This document shows positions 6,108 through 9,044 of a stretch of 9,044 nt of DNA, piece by piece. Source of the DNA: Ignavibacteriota bacterium (GTDB taxonomy: Bacteria > Bacteroidota > Ignavibacteria > Tepidaquicellales > Tepidaquicellaceae); NCBI GenBank assembly GCA_003135995.1, contig PNBM01000089.1:1854-10897 (forward strand), written 5' to 3'. Both the position numbers and the translations under genes were made by a program. The notes under the pieces were generated by a model. The model made no database searches and was not told where the DNA came from. It was given only the letters and a program-made list of their open reading frames with translations. Positions within the stretch are counted from its first letter, which is position 1; each line of letters begins with the position of its first letter.

Positions 6108-8486
6108 TTAAAAACCTTTTCCAAACTGGAAGTGGAAAATAAATTTGGGTGATACCCTGTCTTCGATTAATCTGTCGAACCCGTAGCCGAAATCAAAACC
6201 AATAAGTCCTACAGCGGGTAAGTATAACCTTGTTCCAAAACCGACTGACCTCCTTAAATCAAACGGGTCAGTTTTATTTATATCAGCCCAAATGTTTCCC
6301 GCTTCGGCAAAAGCTAATAAATAAATCGGAAACGGGTCCATAGATAAAGGATATCTTAATTCAACTCCGTATTTAATGGCGACTTTTCCACCGAGAGGAT
6401 TATAGGCCGCATCTTTAGGACCTATATTGCGGTCGTCATAACCTCTTAAGGCGATTGTGTTATAAGCTAAACCATTTCCTCCCATATAGAACAGTTCCGT
6501 TGGCGGAAGATATTTATCCACCTCAAACGGGTTGACAAAATAAAAATTAAAGTTTGAATATAAAATAAGCTTTTGATTTTTAATTACAGGAGTGTACGCT
6601 TCTGCTGTAAAAATATCTTTTATGAAATTAATATTACCCGGGAAAAACGGTCCGCCTGAAAGTTCGGTTGAATTCGATACTCTTGTACCGGTTTGCGGAA
6701 AGAGAGGGTCAAAAACAGTTGAACGGGTAATAGTCTGTTTTACGCTGAACTGATTTCTTAAGCCCGTCTGGTAGTATCCGCCTCCGTTAATTACATCTGT
6801 TCTCTGCACTTTTATCGCCCAATCACCTCTGAAATAATCATCGGGAAATTTAAACCGCCTTCCGAGATTCAATATTGCTCCTGTTTCCCTGATATCATAT
6901 GTATAATTTGTTCTGGTATCGAAAAGGCTAAAACCTAATGAAGTGGGTGTATCATATAACCATGGTTCCTGGTAACCTATTGAAAACGTCCTGTAATTTC
7001 CTGCTTCCCCAAATTGCCAGTTGAAATTTAAAGACTGTCCGCCGCCGCCGGTAAATGGTTCCGAGATATCGAAATTATTGAAAGTCAATCCAAGAGAACC
7101 TGTTACGCCGAATGTTCCGCTGTATCCGACCGAAGCGTTAAACTGGTCGGAAGACCTCTCATTTACAATATATTTTAAATTGACGGTTGAATCGTTTTCG
7201 AGAGCAATATCCTGGTTTAGTTTTTCGGGATTAAAATAATTCAATGCATTTAATTGTTGCATACTTCTTTTAACATTTCCCCTGTTAAAATAATCTCCGG
7301 GTATGGTATACATTTCCCTTCTCATAACTTTATCTTTCGTCTTATCATTACCTTCGAAACTAATCATCCCAAGCCGGTATTGCCTGTTTTCGGTTATTTT
7401 TATTACAAGATTGATTTTATTAATATCGACAATTTGCTCATCCAGGTCCGAATTATAACCCAGGTAACCGTTATCGAGATACAGGGAACTTATGTCGCTT
7501 TCTGATTCGTTATCTGTTCCGTATAAGTTTTTTTGTAATTTTTTAAAATTATAAACGTCACCTTTATGCATATCAAGACGACTTAACAGCAAACTATCGG
7601 GATATATTTTGTTTCCCTCGACTTTTACACTGTTTATAAAAAACTGTTTTCCCTCGTCTACTTTTATTTTAATGAACATATCTTCTTTATCAGGTGATAC
7701 ATTCAGTTCGGTCCCTTTTATTTCGGCATCTTTATACCCTTTTTCTTTATAATAATATACTATTAATTTTTTATCGTCTTCAAATTTATTTTTATCAAAT
7801 GTAGCACCATCCCAGAATTTCCACCATACTTTTTCAGAAGTATTATCCATAGCTTTTTTTAGCTCTTTGGATTTTACATGCCTGTTGCCGACAAAGTCAA
7901 TACTCCTGACCGTTAGTTTATGTCCTTCTTTTATTTTAATCCTGATTCTCGTTTCATTGCTGGCGGAAATAAATTTATCCACATTAACTTCAGCGAGGGA
8001 ATAACCTTCTTCTATGTAATATCTTGTAAGATTATATTCGATATCTTTTAATTTTTGGTCTGAAACCACCTGACCTGAAACGAGACCGATTTTATCCTTT
8101 AAATCGCTTTCCGAGTATTTGTCGTTTCCTACAATTTCCACTTTCTCGATTCTCGGTAATTCTTTCACTGAAATTACGATATAAACTTCTTTGCCGAATT
8201 TTTTATCGACATAAATTTCTATGTTCGAAAAAAGACTGAGATTCCACAATTTCCTTATAGCATCACGCGTTTCATCCGATGGTATCGAAATTTCCTGGTT
8301 CTCTTTTAAACCCGAATAACTGATAATTGTTCTTGCATCATATAACTTATTTCCAATAACACTCAGGCTTACTATTTTGTACGTTGTAGGTCCTTCATTT
8401 TGAGAATAAATATTTTTATCCGCTATGAATAAAAACACAAGTAACGTTAATGAAAAATATAATACGTTCTTTGGGATTAGCTTCAT
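6108..8486 (-). CDS. bamA: Outer-membrane protein assembly factor BamA
   Basis: Omp85-family insertase that folds beta-barrel proteins into the outer membrane. From ATG 8486 it is 792 residues, normal for BamA; a TTG at 8498 would add four residues without a Shine-Dalgarno and spoil nothing, so the start is not absolutely fixed. The signal peptide is 1-28 (cleavage IYS|QNE). Five POTRA domains follow at about 36-110, 111-190, 191-280, 281-368 and 369-445, each showing a V/I-x-x-[IV]-x-[VF]-x-GN pattern (SVIGN, EIVGN, DFVGN, KVEGN, SFEGN). Residues about 446-792 are the 16-strand barrel, with the conserved LRGY of loop 6 (Arg681) and a C-terminal strand ending in Phe, the usual beta-signal. 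POTRA3 carries a Trp-rich insert-like stretch (WWKFW, 221-225). It lies 34 bp after uppS and 43 bp before the first ompH. Identification is very secure. Confidence 0.97.
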   Translation of the reverse strand: MKLIPKNVLYFSLTLLVFLFIADKNIYSQNEGPTTYKIVSLSVIGNKLYDARTIISYSGLKENQEISIPSDETRDAIRKLWNLSLFSNIEIYVDKKFGKEVYIVISVKELPRIEKVEIVGNDKYSESDLKDKIGLVSGQVVSDQKLKDIEYNLTRYYIEEGYSLAEVNVDKFISASNETRIRIKIKEGHKLTVRSIDFVGNRHVKSKELKKAMDNTSEKVWWKFWDGATFDKNKFEDDKKLIVYYYKEKGYKDAEIKGTELNVSPDKEDMFIKIKVDEGKQFFINSVKVEGNKIYPDSLLLSRLDMHKGDVYNFKKLQKNLYGTDNESESDISSLYLDNGYLGYNSDLDEQIVDINKINLVIKITENRQYRLGMISFEGNDKTKDKVMRREMYTIPGDYFNRGNVKRSMQQLNALNYFNPEKLNQDIALENDSTVNLKYIVNERSSDQFNASVGYSGTFGVTGSLGLTFNNFDISEPFTGGGGQSLNFNWQFGEAGNYRTFSIGYQEPWLYDTPTSLGFSLFDTRTNYTYDIRETGAILNLGRRFKFPDDYFRGDWAIKVQRTDVINGGGYYQTGLRNQFSVKQTITRSTVFDPLFPQTGTRVSNSTELSGGPFFPGNINFIKDIFTAEAYTPVIKNQKLILYSNFNFYFVNPFEVDKYLPPTELFYMGGNGLAYNTIALRGYDDRNIGPKDAAYNPLGGKVAIKYGVELRYPLSMDPFPIYLLAFAEAGNIWADINKTDPFDLRRSVGFGTRLYLPAVGLIGFDFGYGFDRLIEDRVSPKFIFHFQFGKGF

Positions 8487-8520
8487 TTTATAATACAAAA
8501 TACTTGTTTTATTTTTAAAT

Positions 8521-9044
8521 TTAATTTTTGTTTAATTGCTCGCTGACCAGTCCGAATCTTCTTTCTCTTTTCTGATATTCCCTGATAGCTTTATAATAAT
8601 CGCTTCTCCTGAATTCAGGCCAGTATTTTTGCTCGATATAAATTTCAGAATAGGCGCATTGCCATAATAAAAAGTTGCTTATACGAAATTCTCCCCCCGT
8701 TCTGATTAATAAATCAGGGTCGGGAATATTTCCCGTTGCAAGATACCGGGAGAATTTTTTGTCATCGATATTATTTAATTCTATTTTAGATTGTTTGAAA
8801 TCCACACATATTTTTTTTACTGCATTTAATATATCCCATCTCCCGCTGTAACTTAAAGCGAGATTTAATGTCATCAATTTGTTGTCTTTTGTCTTTTCCA
8901 TCGCATCATATAATTCTTTCCTAACCTTTTCAGGCAGTGTCATCAAATCACCTGTAGCGATTAATCTTACATTGTTTTCGTGTAACCTGTCGGTTTCATC
9001 CCGTAACGCTTTAATTAATAATTTCATTAAAATGGTTACCTCGG
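8521..9044 (-). CDS. uppS: Isoprenyl (undecaprenyl-diphosphate) synthase, 5' end beyond window edge
   Basis: C-terminal part of a cis-prenyltransferase that extends farnesyl diphosphate with isopentenyl units to make the C55 carrier lipid for peptidoglycan and lipopolysaccharide; the enzyme is cytosolic and membrane-associated. The frame stays open to the right edge. The Met at 9027 is internal: the codons before it read EVTIL and continue as MKLL, matching the EVxxLMxLL helix of the family, and from that Met only 168 of the usual 240 or so residues are present. Visible motifs are LHENNVRL-x-x-x-GD, LALSYSGRWDI, and PDLLIRTGGEFRISNFLLWQ followed by YSEIY and WPEF, the conserved C-terminal substrate and magnesium site. 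The catalytic Asp motif (DGNGRW type) lies outside the window. It is the first visible gene of the cluster, 34 bp before bamA. Confidence 0.96.
   Translation of the reverse strand, partial: EVTILMKLLIKALRDETDRLHENNVRLIATGDLMTLPEKVRKELYDAMEKTKDNKLMTLNLALSYSGRWDILNAVKKICVDFKQSKIELNNIDDKKFSRYLATGNIPDPDLLIRTGGEFRISNFLLWQCAYSEIYIEQKYWPEFRRSDYYKAIREYQKRERRFGLVSEQLNKN

Larger units (their letters stand above)
2453..9044 (-). other. Probable envelope-biogenesis operon (uppS-bamA-ompH-ompH-lpxD-lpxC/fabZ)
   Basis: Six consecutive minus-strand genes have intergenic gaps of 34, 43, 42, 23 and 46 bp in transcription order, with no convincing promoter or terminator between them. The gene content matches the uppS/bamA/skp/lpxD clusters known in many Gram-negative bacteria. 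Both the operon start and its promoter lie past the right edge, and it ends against convergent pgk. Co-transcription is inferred from spacing. Confidence 0.75.

Noticed and set aside
7021..7505. Two plus-strand open frames inside bamA
   Set aside because: Antisense to POTRA and barrel sequence with clear family patterns on the minus strand; no independent coding signal.

Overview
The window is AT-rich (roughly one third G+C by eye) and looks chromosomal, from a Gram-negative bacterium with lipid A, most likely in the Bacteroidota/Ignavibacteriota (Chlorobi-like) group. Three sequence observations point that way: LpxC and FabZ are fused in one polypeptide, most starts lack a Shine-Dalgarno sequence, and all four exported proteins have Gln right after the predicted signal-peptide cleavage site. 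This placement is inference; no rRNA or species marker is present.

Layout. Positions 1-1062 (minus) hold the N-terminal 354 codons of a secreted M6-like metallopeptidase whose 3' end lies outside the window. A 178-bp divergent intergenic region follows, with weak promoter candidates and a short palindrome. A complete phosphoglycerate kinase gene (pgk, plus, 1241-2449) converges on a minus-strand gene block with only 3 bp between the two stop codons.

From 9044 down to 2453 six minus-strand genes run with gaps of 23-46 bp and are probably one envelope-biogenesis operon, in transcription order: uppS (5'-truncated by the window edge) - bamA - ompH/skp-like - ompH/skp-like - lpxD - lpxC/fabZ. They supply the undecaprenyl carrier lipid, the outer-membrane beta-barrel insertase, two periplasmic chaperone-like proteins, and two lipid A acylation/deacetylation enzymes fused or linked to a fatty-acid dehydratase. 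The operon promoter must lie beyond the right edge.

I see no CRISPR array, tRNA, rRNA, insertion sequence or phage gene, and no clear undescribed system. This is mainly a well-known housekeeping module. The less ordinary points are the atypical zinc motif of the M6-like protein, the uniform +1 Gln in exported proteins, the fusion junction in LpxC/FabZ, and the single Shine-Dalgarno/TTG-initiated gene.
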